DNA from: PRO6 sp035565775
GTDB lineage: Bacteria; Pseudomonadota; Alphaproteobacteria; Rhizobiales; Xanthobacteraceae
Assembly: GCA_035565775.1 (NCBI GenBank)
Contig: DATMRW010000030.1
Span: 62,001 to 126,000 of the forward strand
DNA: 64,000 nucleotides
Reading direction: 5' to 3'
The position numbers and the translations under genes are program-made. Below the pieces are notes generated by a model, which did not search any database, was not told the DNA's origin, and worked only from the letters and a program-made list of their open reading frames with translations. This document shows, one piece after another, positions 27,898-36,323 of the stretch. Positions within the stretch are counted from its first letter, which is position 1. Each line of letters begins with the position of its first letter.

Positions 27898-29240
27898 TTG
27901 TCGCTCCTATTGTAACGTGTTGGCCGGACCGGCAGATTCCAGGTTGGCCCTTTAGCGAAGGCGCCCATTGACGAGCAGGCCACGCAATTCGGCTGCACGG
28001 CGACAGCCATCTCCTTCACTCGGCCACGAATGCCGTCATAAACCTGATAGCGTGGTTTGATCGGAACCGGCGTGACAGCCCCGAGCAGCACGGTCATCGA
28101 GAGCGAACTCACGGTAGAGTTGATCGACAAAACCGCGGGCTGGGGTTCGCGCTCGCCCTGTACATAGGGGTCCGCCGCGCGCTGCTCAGGCGTCAACATC
28201 TCACGCCGGATCGCCTCGCCGTCGAGTGCGCCCGAGCAGTTCAGGCAAGGAAGTCCGGGGGCAAGCATCTGCACGCGTCCCGTAATATGGCTGACGGCTC
28301 CGTTCGCGACAGTGATGCTGACGCCCATATCAATTACGGGCACCAAATACTGATAGGCAGCTTGGTTGACGATCGCCCGGCTCGCATGGGAATCCGTGCA
28401 CAACAGCACGAAATCGAAGGTTGTGATGAGCTTAGCTACCTCCTCATCGACGATGTCGGCTTGAAGCGGGACCACCTTGGCATCAGGGTTAATGGCGCGG
28501 ATCATCCTGGCCGCGACCTCGACCTTCGGCCGGCCAACGTCTGAGGGGACAGAGCCGACGAGGCGATTAAGATTCGTCTCCTCGACTAGGTCGTGGTCGA
28601 TCACCGTGATCTGCCTGGCGCCGAGATGGGCAAGTTGCTGGCACTCGAGCGATCCCGTCCCACCCGCACCGATCACGCCGAAGCGGAGGCGGCGCAGCAG
28701 CCGTTGCCCCGGCGCTCCGAATGCCCTGACCTGCCGGTCGTCGCGTTCCTGATCAGACACGCCGTGCATGGGCGAATGGAGCATGAGCCTCTCTCCCACT
28801 TCCCATACGTCGATCTCATCGTCCTTTCCGAGAGAGCGCGCACGGCAGCCCTGCGGCCCGATCACCAGTGCGACATGTGGCACTGGTGCCGCTCGCCGAA
28901 CAAAATACGAATCCAGTTCCGTCTCGCCCGCATCGTCGACCGGCGCAAAATGCGGATGGCCGGGGCTGGCCGGATGCGTGTGGATCGCGATGACGGCCAT
29001 GCCGGTGACCCTGCTGCGGTTTGCAACCTCGATGAGGAAAGACGATTTGAGGATCGCAGATACGCAGGTACGGCTCTCATACGCATCGTCCGGCACGGGT
29101 CTGGCGTCGGCGACGATCCATGTGCCACTATGCGCATCGTGATGGGCATAGGCGATGGCACAGCTCTCCAGGTCATTGGCGTCGAGCAGCATCGACGCCA
29201 GATCGGAGTAGAGAGGTGCAGGAAAGCGGACGCGGCTCAT
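27894..29240 (-). CDS. JAB/MPN protease - E1 (ThiF-like) adenylyltransferase fusion
   Basis: A 448-residue fusion. Residues 1-160 form a Prok-JAB domain: Glu25 (LESCAIAYA), HTHP (His87, His89) and Asp102/103, a JAMM zinc site with slightly unusual spacing and Ala where Ser is common. Residues 180-448 form an E1/ThiF domain: GAGGTGS (191-197), DHDLVEETNLNR (215-226), CLNC (332-335) and NCVAC (419-422), two zinc-binding Cys pairs. The E1 half should adenylate the C-terminus of the neighbouring Ubl protein, and the JAB half should trim or remove it. No cysteine lies between the two zinc pairs. The ATG overlaps the E2 stop (ATGA); this fixes the start though the frame is open upstream. Confidence 0.85.
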   Translation of the reverse strand: MSRVRFPAPLYSDLASMLLDANDLESCAIAYAHHDAHSGTWIVADARPVPDDAYESRTCVSAILKSSFLIEVANRSRVTGMAVIAIHTHPASPGHPHFAPVDDAGETELDSYFVRRAAPVPHVALVIGPQGCRARSLGKDDEIDVWEVGERLMLHSPMHGVSDQERDDRQVRAFGAPGQRLLRRLRFGVIGAGGTGSLECQQLAHLGARQITVIDHDLVEETNLNRLVGSVPSDVGRPKVEVAARMIRAINPDAKVVPLQADIVDEEVAKLITTFDFVLLCTDSHASRAIVNQAAYQYLVPVIDMGVSITVANGAVSHITGRVQMLAPGLPCLNCSGALDGEAIRREMLTPEQRAADPYVQGEREPQPAVLSINSTVSSLSMTVLLGAVTPVPIKPRYQVYDGIRGRVKEMAVAVQPNCVACSSMGAFAKGPTWNLPVRPTRYNRSDK

Positions 29241-29620
29241 TGGACCTGCCTCATTCGATCGATCACCACATTCATCCACGTCGACAGACTGTCGCGGTTG
29301 GGGTTCCACGGTCCCGTCAAATGCCACGAGAACCAGAGTGCCGGCTCGACGGTCTCCGGGACGGGAGTTGACGCGGAGTTCTGTGGTGGACCTCCATGCG
29401 CAAGAAGGAGATCGGGATCCGCCCAGAAGCAGTCGAGCTGCGCAAATGGATAACCAGGCGGGACGATGAAGCGGACGGTGGTCGACGACTTCGACCACCC
29501 CTCCGGCAGGCGGACGCCCGGCACGGTGACGAGCGTGGTGCCGCTCGGCAACTGCCGGGTCTGAACGTCGCCAAAGCGCTCCCGCAGCTGCTCGAGCTGC
29601 ATGTCGAACACGCCGGGCAT
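29237..29620 (-). CDS. E2-like protein (Prok-E2_E type)
   Basis: A 127-residue protein with the E2 core motif VRFIVPPGYPFAQLDCFWAD, equivalent to the FPxxYPxxPP strand region of ubiquitin-conjugating enzymes. It continues WFSWHLTGPWNPNRDSLSTW, as in the bacterial E2 family E found beside multi-ubiquitin genes. The only cysteine (Cys64) sits in that strand region, not where the canonical E2 catalytic Cys would be. Start and stop overlap both neighbours (TGATG with the Ubl gene, ATGA with JAB-E1), so the three are translationally coupled. Confidence 0.78.
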   Translation of the reverse strand: MPGVFDMQLEQLRERFGDVQTRQLPSGTTLVTVPGVRLPEGWSKSSTTVRFIVPPGYPFAQLDCFWADPDLLLAHGGPPQNSASTPVPETVEPALWFSWHLTGPWNPNRDSLSTWMNVVIDRMRQVQ

Positions 29621-30363
29621 CAGCCGAAATTCGCCTTGGGGACCGACGAGAAACGGCGGACACCATGCTTCGGAACGAGGCTCACAGCCTCATCATCGGC
29701 GATGATGCGGTCCGGGTCATCGCCCTCGCCCTCCAGCGACAGGTCATGCTGCGGATCCCAGTCAGATACCATCGCCTTGATCTGCGCGCCGGTCAGCTTC
29801 TTCTTATCGGTCTCGTAGGCCTTGCCGTTGACGAAGAACGTGTAGGTGACCTTGTTGGGCGCCGTGATGAACTTCTCGACGCCGTTGGCGGCGAGATCCG
29901 CATCGGTGCCCGGTTCGATCAGCTTGTCCTTGCCGCCACGCACCTCCAGGAAGACCGCCTCATCACTGCCGATGCCGGCGAGCGCACGCAGCACCGCTTC
30001 AGGGATGGAAGAACGGCCCCACACGATGCGCGCCTCGTTGAGCTTGACGCGGTAGAGCGGGTCGGCGCTGAAAGTGATGAAGCGGAAGGCGGCACGATCG
30101 CGCAGATCGACCTCCTCATCCGCCCGGACATCTTCGAAGTCGCCTTCGGACGTGATCACGAACAGTGAGTGACCATCGATGTCGTTAATGCCGGCCTTCT
30201 TCAGGATCTGGCGGCCGAGCGGAACCGGATCGTCGAGAATAAGCGGGTGGAAATCTACGCTGTCGACAGCGAGCGAGACCCGGTAGCGACCGGGGCGCAG
30301 GGGGCGATCTTCCTGCACGGCGAGTGCGACATCGTCGATGTCGGGGTTTTCGATAAGAGACAT
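29620..30363 (-). CDS. multi-ubiquitin-like protein, three beta-grasp repeats
   Basis: A 247-residue protein made of three ubiquitin-like units, at about residues 26-95, 103-165 and 172-247. Each opens with a beta-hairpin (YRVSLAVDSVDF, YRVKLNEARIVW, YTFFVNGKAYET). This is the architecture of the bacterial multiubiquitin family. The protein ends KANFG with one terminal Gly rather than GlyGly, so it could be adenylated without processing. It is presumably the modifier that the E1 and E2 act on. It follows the helicase gene after 84 bases. Confidence 0.82.
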   Translation of the reverse strand: MSLIENPDIDDVALAVQEDRPLRPGRYRVSLAVDSVDFHPLILDDPVPLGRQILKKAGINDIDGHSLFVITSEGDFEDVRADEEVDLRDRAAFRFITFSADPLYRVKLNEARIVWGRSSIPEAVLRALAGIGSDEAVFLEVRGGKDKLIEPGTDADLAANGVEKFITAPNKVTYTFFVNGKAYETDKKKLTGAQIKAMVSDWDPQHDLSLEGEGDDPDRIIADDEAVSLVPKHGVRRFSSVPKANFG

Positions 30364-30447
30364 ATTTTGTTTTCCTGTGGACCTCGGCCTGATTGCGTCG
30401 GTCTCACAGGGTTAATCTCGCCAGCATCGGCCGACCGGTAATTTTGG

Positions 30448-33400
30448 TCAGAGATTTTTTTGCAGCCGGCCGTCGGCCACTGGACCGCAGGTAAAGAAGG
30501 CGGGACAGAAGGGGCATGTGCGGTCGGATCGCTCAGGCGTGAAGTTTCCGCCCTCGATCGCCGCGAAGACTTCGGCAAGCTTTTCTGTTCTCTTGCCGAG
30601 CGCCTTCTGGTCGAACTCGACCCTTGTAGTGTGATCGTCGTCGCCGAGGTGGACGATCTCGACCGTGCAGCCGGGAAGTGAGTTGGCGGCCGCCATCTGG
30701 AAGGCGGCGTCGGCGAGGCCCTGTCCGGTTTTGGAGGATCGGTGACCGGTCCGAACCATTCGCACAATATGCCGTCCATTAGGTGTCATCACGACATCGT
30801 CTGCATTTGCCGAGACGGTAGTCGTTCCGAGCCCTGTTTGGAGAGAAGGCGGTATCGAGCGGGTTGTACCCGCGCGTATCGCCACGAACCGCTTGACAAG
30901 CAGGGTCGCAACTTCACGGTGCAGCCGATATTCGTCCCCAGCCAGTGGCCCTTCAGACCATCTCTGCTCCAGCAGTCTCTCCATGTCACCAAGCGACACG
31001 ACGGAGGGATCAGTGGCGGCGATTTCCGTCACGATGGCGCGGATCAGATCGTGCATTGTCGTCATGGTTGTTGGCGTGCGTCGACCGCCGACGCCAAGCA
31101 CATGGGTGTACAAAAAGCGCCGTGGGCACCGATCATACAGATCCAGTTGCGCTGTCGTGACCTTGATTTCAGGTCCCAATACGATCGGGAGCGGTTCATC
31201 CTCGGGGTCCGGTTTCCGGTCCGCGTGCGGCGTTGCCGCGCGGGTTGTCGTTACACCTAACCGTGCGATGAAATCCGAGGGATTGCGCCGGTTGCCGTTC
31301 GCCATTCGGGTCGCTGAGTAAAGCAGGAGGCGGTCCCGGGCACGAGAGGCGGCGACATATAAAAGGCATTCCTGCTCGAGAGCGTGATCCGCAGCAGCCA
31401 GAGCGATCGTTCCACCTTCTCCGCCAGCGATCATGCCATCTGGCACCGGACAGGCCGGCTTACGTGCAGTGCTGGGCATGCTCCCCTTATTCAGACCCAT
31501 CACGTGTACCACGGGGAACTCGAGACCCTTGCTACCATGGATGGTCATCAGCCGGACCGCGTTGATGCCTTGAGCGGCCAGCGGAATCTGTCGAAGATCC
31601 CGTTCATCGGCGAGCTGGACAAGTCGCCTGATCCCGTCGAGCGTGCGGTGGATCGGCAGACCAGGCCCTGCACGTTGAGCGCGCAGGAAGCCCATCAGCT
31701 GCCAGATCGCCACGCCCATGGCACGACTCGAGATATCGTCCGTCGAAGCGATCAGCGCCGCCGTTCGTGTCCGATCGAGCAAGACATGCGCTAGCACGGA
31801 CCAGGGAAGCGCATCGGTGCCAAAGCCGTCCAGCATGCCGGCCACCCGGCGCACGGCGTCAGTGTCAGCGGCGTCCAGGGTTGGGAGCGAGGGCAATGAA
31901 CCGGCCCAGGCGAGCGGTCCGGCTTCCACCTGCCGAAGGTGCTCGACCACCGCTGCGGCACCCGCCAGACTTAGCCCGGTCGACAATCCTTGGAGCGAGG
32001 CCTTACGCACCAATCCCATGGCCCGCCTGTCGACGAGCAACGACAGAACGGACAGCAGATCCTTGACCTCGGGTCGTTCGAAGAGATTGCCGAGGTAGAG
32101 GACCGGAATTCCGCGTCGCTCCAGTTCACGACCCATGCGGTTGAGCCGGTCGTTGCCGGGGCAGAGCACAGCCTGGTCGCGGAAGGCGACGTCCTGAGAA
32201 TGGCGCAGAATTTCGTCGGCGAGTGCGTCCGCCTCGTCGTCGTTGTCACCGAAGGTCACATGCTCTGGCGGGACACCGCTGGACGGTCGATCTGCTTTGA
32301 GGGAGGCATCGCCAGTGCCAGCCTGCATGCCCCCGCCGAAATTCGAAAATGCGCCAACGATCTCGGGCGTCGAGCGATAGTTGAGACGCAGCCGATCACC
32401 AGTACCACCAGGAAAGTCCTCGGTCTTGAATCGCGACATGTTGAATGAGGATGCGCCGCGGAACCTGTAGATCGCCTGCCGCGCATCACCAACGGCCCAG
32501 AGGTTTTTGCCAACGTCCGTCAGTCGCTGGAGCAGCCTCACGCTGCTGCGGTTCACGTCTTGATACTCGTCGACGAGGATATGGCTATATGTCGCGCGCA
32601 GAATCGAGGCTGCCTCGGCATCGGACTCGAGCAGCTTTACGGGCAGAGACACGAGATCGCCGAAGTCCACCGCGCATGCCGCGAGCTTCAACTCCTCGTA
32701 TTTCTTATAGACAAGCGCGACTTCGGCGCACCGCTCAGCGGCCTTGCGGGCCTCGGGGTCGGTGGCCCTGTCCAGCATCTCCCGCGCCAGCGCGGCGTAG
32801 CGGTCAGCGTCCGCGACCTCGTCTTTCGCCCGGGATATCGCGGTGAGCATGTCCTTGAGGGGACGATCGGGATTCATGAACTCCCGATGATGGGTGAGGT
32901 CCAGTGCGAGATATTCGCGCTCCATGATCGCGATGGCCTCGCTGCGATCCATCATGCGGGGCTCTCTCGGGAAGTCCAACTGCTTGTGGTATCTTCGCAC
33001 CAGATCGAGACCGAAGGCGTGGAATGTCCCGATCCACATCGCCGACGCTGCCTCTGGCCGCAGTCCGGCGATGCGCTCGGATAGTTCTCCGGCAGCCTTG
33101 TTGGAGAAAGTCAGCACAAGAATCGATCGGGGGTCGATTCCTTCATCGACGAGGCCGGCGACCCGCCCGACGAGGGTCTGCGTCTTTCCCGTTCCCGGTC
33201 CGGCCTCGAGAAGATAGGGGACCCCACGATGCCGTGCAGCCTCGCGCTGCTCATCGTTGAGCGGCTTCGGAGGCCTTACCTCGGCCTCGTCGGGGTCCGG
33301 CTCGACCGCCGGAAGCAGCAGCGCATCGAGAAGCTGTAGCGCGACGACGTCGAAGGGGGCTCCCAGCCTCGTCGCAATCTCTGATGCCGTCATGCCGTCA

Positions 33401-33852
33401 AGGTGGAGTGCGCGAGCCCGTTTGCGCGGCAGCAGGAGCTCGCGACCGAACAGGTCCATCTGGACCTCGCGGCGCTGCCGCCGGCTGTAGTCGACGACCC
33501 GATCCTCGCCAACGGGGGCAGCTTCCGCTGGCCGCGTGGGATCGACGTCGTGGGCGACGTGCTCGACCCGGTCGTCGCCGAGCGTGGCGTGACCGAGCTC
33601 ATGGCCCACCAGGAAGGCCTTGAAGAAGGTTGTTCCCGAGTCCTCGTGCCTGATGGCACGATTTATTGGATCGAACTGTGCCCGGCCGCCCTCCAGGATC
33701 GCGCTACCTGGCTCGACAAGCTCGATGTCCAATTCCAGACTGGATGCGGCGGCTTTAACGAGCGCCTCGGGATTCCAAGGGTCAGCGCCCTTGGAAACCA
33801 CCTCATTGTGAAGCGCCGCGGCACGCTGCCGCGCGAGTTCGACAGCGTCCAT
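30448..33852 (-). CDS. ImmA/IrrE protease - UvrD-like helicase - AddB-like C-terminal domain fusion
   Basis: A 1134-residue three-part protein. Residues 1-150 are an ImmA/IrrE-type zinc protease: HELGH at 84-88 and a third ligand region EVQMDLFGRELLLP. Residues 198-820 are a superfamily 1 helicase: GPGTGKT (218-224), VDEYQD (427-432) and GDARQAIYRFRGA (455-467). A C-terminal PD-(D/E)XK-like region carries four Cys in AddB/Cas4 order (YDRCPRRF, then CPFCPAFFTC), an expected 4Fe-4S cluster. However, the usual D-x-K of the nuclease core reads RMVRTG here, so it may be inactive. It starts three bases after the 196-residue protein, in one operon with the sigma-like and ubiquitin-like genes. Confidence 0.85.
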   Translation of the reverse strand: MDAVELARQRAAALHNEVVSKGADPWNPEALVKAAASSLELDIELVEPGSAILEGGRAQFDPINRAIRHEDSGTTFFKAFLVGHELGHATLGDDRVEHVAHDVDPTRPAEAAPVGEDRVVDYSRRQRREVQMDLFGRELLLPRKRARALHLDGMTASEIATRLGAPFDVVALQLLDALLLPAVEPDPDEAEVRPPKPLNDEQREAARHRGVPYLLEAGPGTGKTQTLVGRVAGLVDEGIDPRSILVLTFSNKAAGELSERIAGLRPEAASAMWIGTFHAFGLDLVRRYHKQLDFPREPRMMDRSEAIAIMEREYLALDLTHHREFMNPDRPLKDMLTAISRAKDEVADADRYAALAREMLDRATDPEARKAAERCAEVALVYKKYEELKLAACAVDFGDLVSLPVKLLESDAEAASILRATYSHILVDEYQDVNRSSVRLLQRLTDVGKNLWAVGDARQAIYRFRGASSFNMSRFKTEDFPGGTGDRLRLNYRSTPEIVGAFSNFGGGMQAGTGDASLKADRPSSGVPPEHVTFGDNDDEADALADEILRHSQDVAFRDQAVLCPGNDRLNRMGRELERRGIPVLYLGNLFERPEVKDLLSVLSLLVDRRAMGLVRKASLQGLSTGLSLAGAAAVVEHLRQVEAGPLAWAGSLPSLPTLDAADTDAVRRVAGMLDGFGTDALPWSVLAHVLLDRTRTAALIASTDDISSRAMGVAIWQLMGFLRAQRAGPGLPIHRTLDGIRRLVQLADERDLRQIPLAAQGINAVRLMTIHGSKGLEFPVVHVMGLNKGSMPSTARKPACPVPDGMIAGGEGGTIALAAADHALEQECLLYVAASRARDRLLLYSATRMANGNRRNPSDFIARLGVTTTRAATPHADRKPDPEDEPLPIVLGPEIKVTTAQLDLYDRCPRRFLYTHVLGVGGRRTPTTMTTMHDLIRAIVTEIAATDPSVVSLGDMERLLEQRWSEGPLAGDEYRLHREVATLLVKRFVAIRAGTTRSIPPSLQTGLGTTTVSANADDVVMTPNGRHIVRMVRTGHRSSKTGQGLADAAFQMAAANSLPGCTVEIVHLGDDDHTTRVEFDQKALGKRTEKLAEVFAAIEGGNFTPERSDRTCPFCPAFFTCGPVADGRLQKNL

Positions 33853-33855
33853 GGG

Positions 33856-34446
33856 TCAATCCTGTGAGGCCAGCAACTGCTGCCGTCGCTCACCCGGTAC
33901 CTTGCACTGCTTAAGCAGGTCCTCGAATGTGATTTTCTCCTGCTCAGCTGATGGGGCATCGTCGGCCTTGTAGCTGACACCAGGCGCAAGTCGAGGTGGT
34001 GCTGCCATGAAGCGACGCAGATCGTCCCCGGTGGAGCGGAGGCCGCGCGCAAGAGCGTCGACGAACCACGCGGGCACGCTGGCGATGTCCACGAGCCGGG
34101 AGCTAAACCCCTGGATCACGCCGCTGGGCACATCAAGGGCACGGCGAAGACTTACCAGCTCCTGGGGCGAGACGTTGGCGAAGGGGTCGACCACCGCGGC
34201 GGATGCCTGAACTGACGACGTGGCTCGGAAGGCCGCAAGGGACGCTTCTACCCACGCCTCATCGGCCGGCGTGGTGATCTCTGCAGTCGCGCGCTGCAGT
34301 CTCAGATCAAGGGATAGGTCGATCAACTCGCCCGAAAGATGAGGGTATAGCTGAAGGTAGCGGTCAAGAGTCGCATTATCGTGCGCCTGCTCAACTGTGA
34401 ATGCGAGCAGGATCTCCTCTACGCTGTCGTTGCGGCTGTCAGTCAT
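33856..34446 (-). CDS. small XRE-like/sigma-partner protein of unknown function
   Basis: A 196-residue acidic protein. The N-part (residues 8-50, with TLDRYLQLYPHLSGELIDL) resembles short helical segments seen next to sigma factors. The middle (LVSLRRALDVPSGVIQGFSSRLVD, about 96-120) looks like a helix-turn-helix of Xre type, and the tail is RLAPGVSYKADDAPSAEQ followed by a short helix. ATG 34446 is chosen for the GGAGA six bases upstream; it overlaps the sigma-like stop by eight bases. By analogy with ImmA/ImmR and IrrE/DdrO, it could be the substrate of the neighbouring protease domain; that is inference. Confidence 0.6.
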   Translation of the reverse strand: MTDSRNDSVEEILLAFTVEQAHDNATLDRYLQLYPHLSGELIDLSLDLRLQRATAEITTPADEAWVEASLAAFRATSSVQASAAVVDPFANVSPQELVSLRRALDVPSGVIQGFSSRLVDIASVPAWFVDALARGLRSTGDDLRRFMAAPPRLAPGVSYKADDAPSAEQEKITFEDLLKQCKVPGERRQQLLASQD

Positions 34447-35251
34447 GGTCGTCTCCAATCGACAGAGCCTGGCGTATCAATAGGTATGCTTCGTCACGTC
34501 TATTCCGAACCGTTTTCTCGGATTTGACGCCGATCGCCTTTCGAATGGTCATGACGTTATCGTCCGACGAATCGATTGGCATGCCCCTCATGATCAACTC
34601 AACGACTCTGCGTAACTTGTCTGGCAGGGACCTAATCGCGTCGGCTACGCGCGACCGGTAAATCGGATCGTCAGACAGCAGTTCCTCTTTGAGGTCTAAA
34701 CTCCCGACCGCGCGCTCTACCGCCAGCGAGGGTTCGTTTGTCTCCTCGTCAGCCTCAATGGCTTCGGTGCGCGCCGCCTGTCTCCTCGCCCTGTGCATGG
34801 ATGTCGTGCGGAGCGCTGCAATGGCACCGGCAAACATGACCTCGAAATAGTCCAGGGCAGACCCTGGCTCGGCTCGATCCTCGATCAACTTGCGGACGAA
34901 GGTATCCCTTACTCTATCGCGAGCATCTGCGGCGTGGACCCTCTCGGACACGTCGATGCGCTCGCCGCCGACGTGTGGCAGTGCCGATGAAAGCCGCCGC
35001 ATGAGTTCGCGGTAAAGATCGTTGAAATAGCTTTCGTCGTTGTCATGCCGCGTGTCGCGTATCAGATAGACGATACACTCGGACTTCACGTAGAGCGGTG
35101 ATGACGTGTCGCGGATCTTCAAGGCAGCGATGATTTCCTCGCGCGACTGCTCAATGAGTCTCGCCAGCGCTTCCTCAACATCCGTGCGACGACTGTAGAG
35201 CGCCCCGTCGGATCTGCGTTTCGTTAATGGCTTTACGTGTCGCGCGTCCAA
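34439..35251 (-). CDS. sigma-70-like RNA polymerase factor
   Basis: A 270-residue protein. The centre (about residues 140-165, YFEVMFAGAIAALRTTSMHRARR) resembles sigma region 2. The C-part has a region 4-like helix-turn-helix (ADAIRSLPDKLRRVVELIMRG, then IRKAIGVKSEKTVRNRRDEAY). It would direct RNA polymerase to dedicated promoters, perhaps those of its own operon. The start is a TTG at 35251 with a strong GGGAGGGGGA just upstream; no ATG is in frame nearby. It is the first gene of the seven-gene operon. Sigma family membership is likely but not certain. Confidence 0.62.
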   Translation of the reverse strand: MDARHVKPLTKRRSDGALYSRRTDVEEALARLIEQSREEIIAALKIRDTSSPLYVKSECIVYLIRDTRHDNDESYFNDLYRELMRRLSSALPHVGGERIDVSERVHAADARDRVRDTFVRKLIEDRAEPGSALDYFEVMFAGAIAALRTTSMHRARRQAARTEAIEADEETNEPSLAVERAVGSLDLKEELLSDDPIYRSRVADAIRSLPDKLRRVVELIMRGMPIDSSDDNVMTIRKAIGVKSEKTVRNRRDEAYLLIRQALSIGDDHD

Positions 35252-35386
35252 AATCCCCCTCCCAAAAACTCATCCCCTATACTTTAGCTATCAATGGAAA
35301 AGGCAGCTTTGATAAGACGCGCCGAATCCAGCGATAAATCATTCCGCTCATATACTTGTTGCTGTTTATAGCCTTAATTTCCAGCA

Positions 35387-36316
35387 TCACGCCCCATCAT
35401 AGCTGCGATCCATCAGAGGTTTCGCTTTGTCCAACGTGGCGACGTCAGTGATGATGATTTCAAGGTCGCCAGTGCCGAAGTGACCGATATTGCGCACGTC
35501 GCGGGTAAAACCCGGCTCAAGTTGAATGGTCGCCGGATCGACCTTGACGAAAACTTTAAGGTGCCTGATCTGCGGCTTGACCTCGACGCACGCAAAGTTC
35601 TTCAGGCGGCGGAAGGCGACATAGTTGTCCAGAGTCTTCAACTCGACATCATCGCCCAGCGCCAGCAGGTACGCCTTCGTTGCCTCGTAGAGATCGACAA
35701 GGTCCTGGTCAGCATCGGCGAGGTACTGCGTAACAGTTTTCTGGCGTGACCGAGGTCGCGTTGCCGTAGGCTCGCCTTGGTCGTTCACGCTGGCAGAGAT
35801 CTCGCGCGCGGGCCGCTCCGATGCCGAGGTCAGCAGTTCGAACAGCAAGAGTTCGTCACCAAAGCGGCGATAGCGAACCAGCGCGATATTTCGGTTCATC
35901 TGGTTGACCGCATGAGCATCGTATTTTGTGAAATCACCCGCGATGCAGATCAGCCGGGGCGTCGTCCAATCGACAGCCCTCGCCTCTTCGGCGCCGAAGC
36001 GCTCCAGAACAAGCCATTCGAAATCACGGCGGTGATCCATCAGCCAGTCGAGGTAGAATAAGCCTTGGTTGATGACGTTCTCATTGCTGGCCCGTTTGTA
36101 CTCGACGATCACTGGCGAACCATTCTCGTCTATGCCCAGCGAATCCATGCGTCCGCCGTTTGTCGTCGGAAACTCCGATGCAAGAAACCGCACACCGAGG
36201 AACGCTTCCATGTTGCGTTCAATGAGGGTCTGCAACGACTTCTCCAGCGCAACCGCGCTGCCGCGAAGCTCTGTGACCGCAGCACTGTCCGTGCGAAAGA
36301 GTTTTATATCGCTCAT
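35387..36316 (-). CDS. predicted PD-(D/E)XK nuclease / DUF5655-like protein at the end of the hsd operon
   Basis: A 309-residue protein. Residues 35-70 contain LIERNMEAFLGVRFLASEF then GGRMDSLGIDENGSPVIVEYKR, which gives the Asp...Glu-x-Lys of a restriction-like nuclease as in DUF91/NucS-type proteins. The C-terminal 110 residues (KAYLLALGDDVELKTLDNYVAFRRLKNFACVEVKP) match the DUF5655 region found in predicted transport/nuclease proteins. Start: ATG 36316, eight bases after the metallopeptidase stop; a TTG 13 codons upstream overlaps that gene. Probably accessory to the type I system. Confidence 0.72.
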   Translation of the reverse strand: MSDIKLFRTDSAAVTELRGSAVALEKSLQTLIERNMEAFLGVRFLASEFPTTNGGRMDSLGIDENGSPVIVEYKRASNENVINQGLFYLDWLMDHRRDFEWLVLERFGAEEARAVDWTTPRLICIAGDFTKYDAHAVNQMNRNIALVRYRRFGDELLLFELLTSASERPAREISASVNDQGEPTATRPRSRQKTVTQYLADADQDLVDLYEATKAYLLALGDDVELKTLDNYVAFRRLKNFACVEVKPQIRHLKVFVKVDPATIQLEPGFTRDVRNIGHFGTGDLEIIITDVATLDKAKPLMDRSYDGA

Positions 36317-36323
36317 ACAAAAA

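Noticed and set aside
28287..29453. Open plus-strand frames opposite the JAB-E1 and E2 genes
   Set aside because: They lack domains and ribosome sites, while the minus-strand frames have clear JAMM, ThiF and E2 motifs and overlapping starts and stops.
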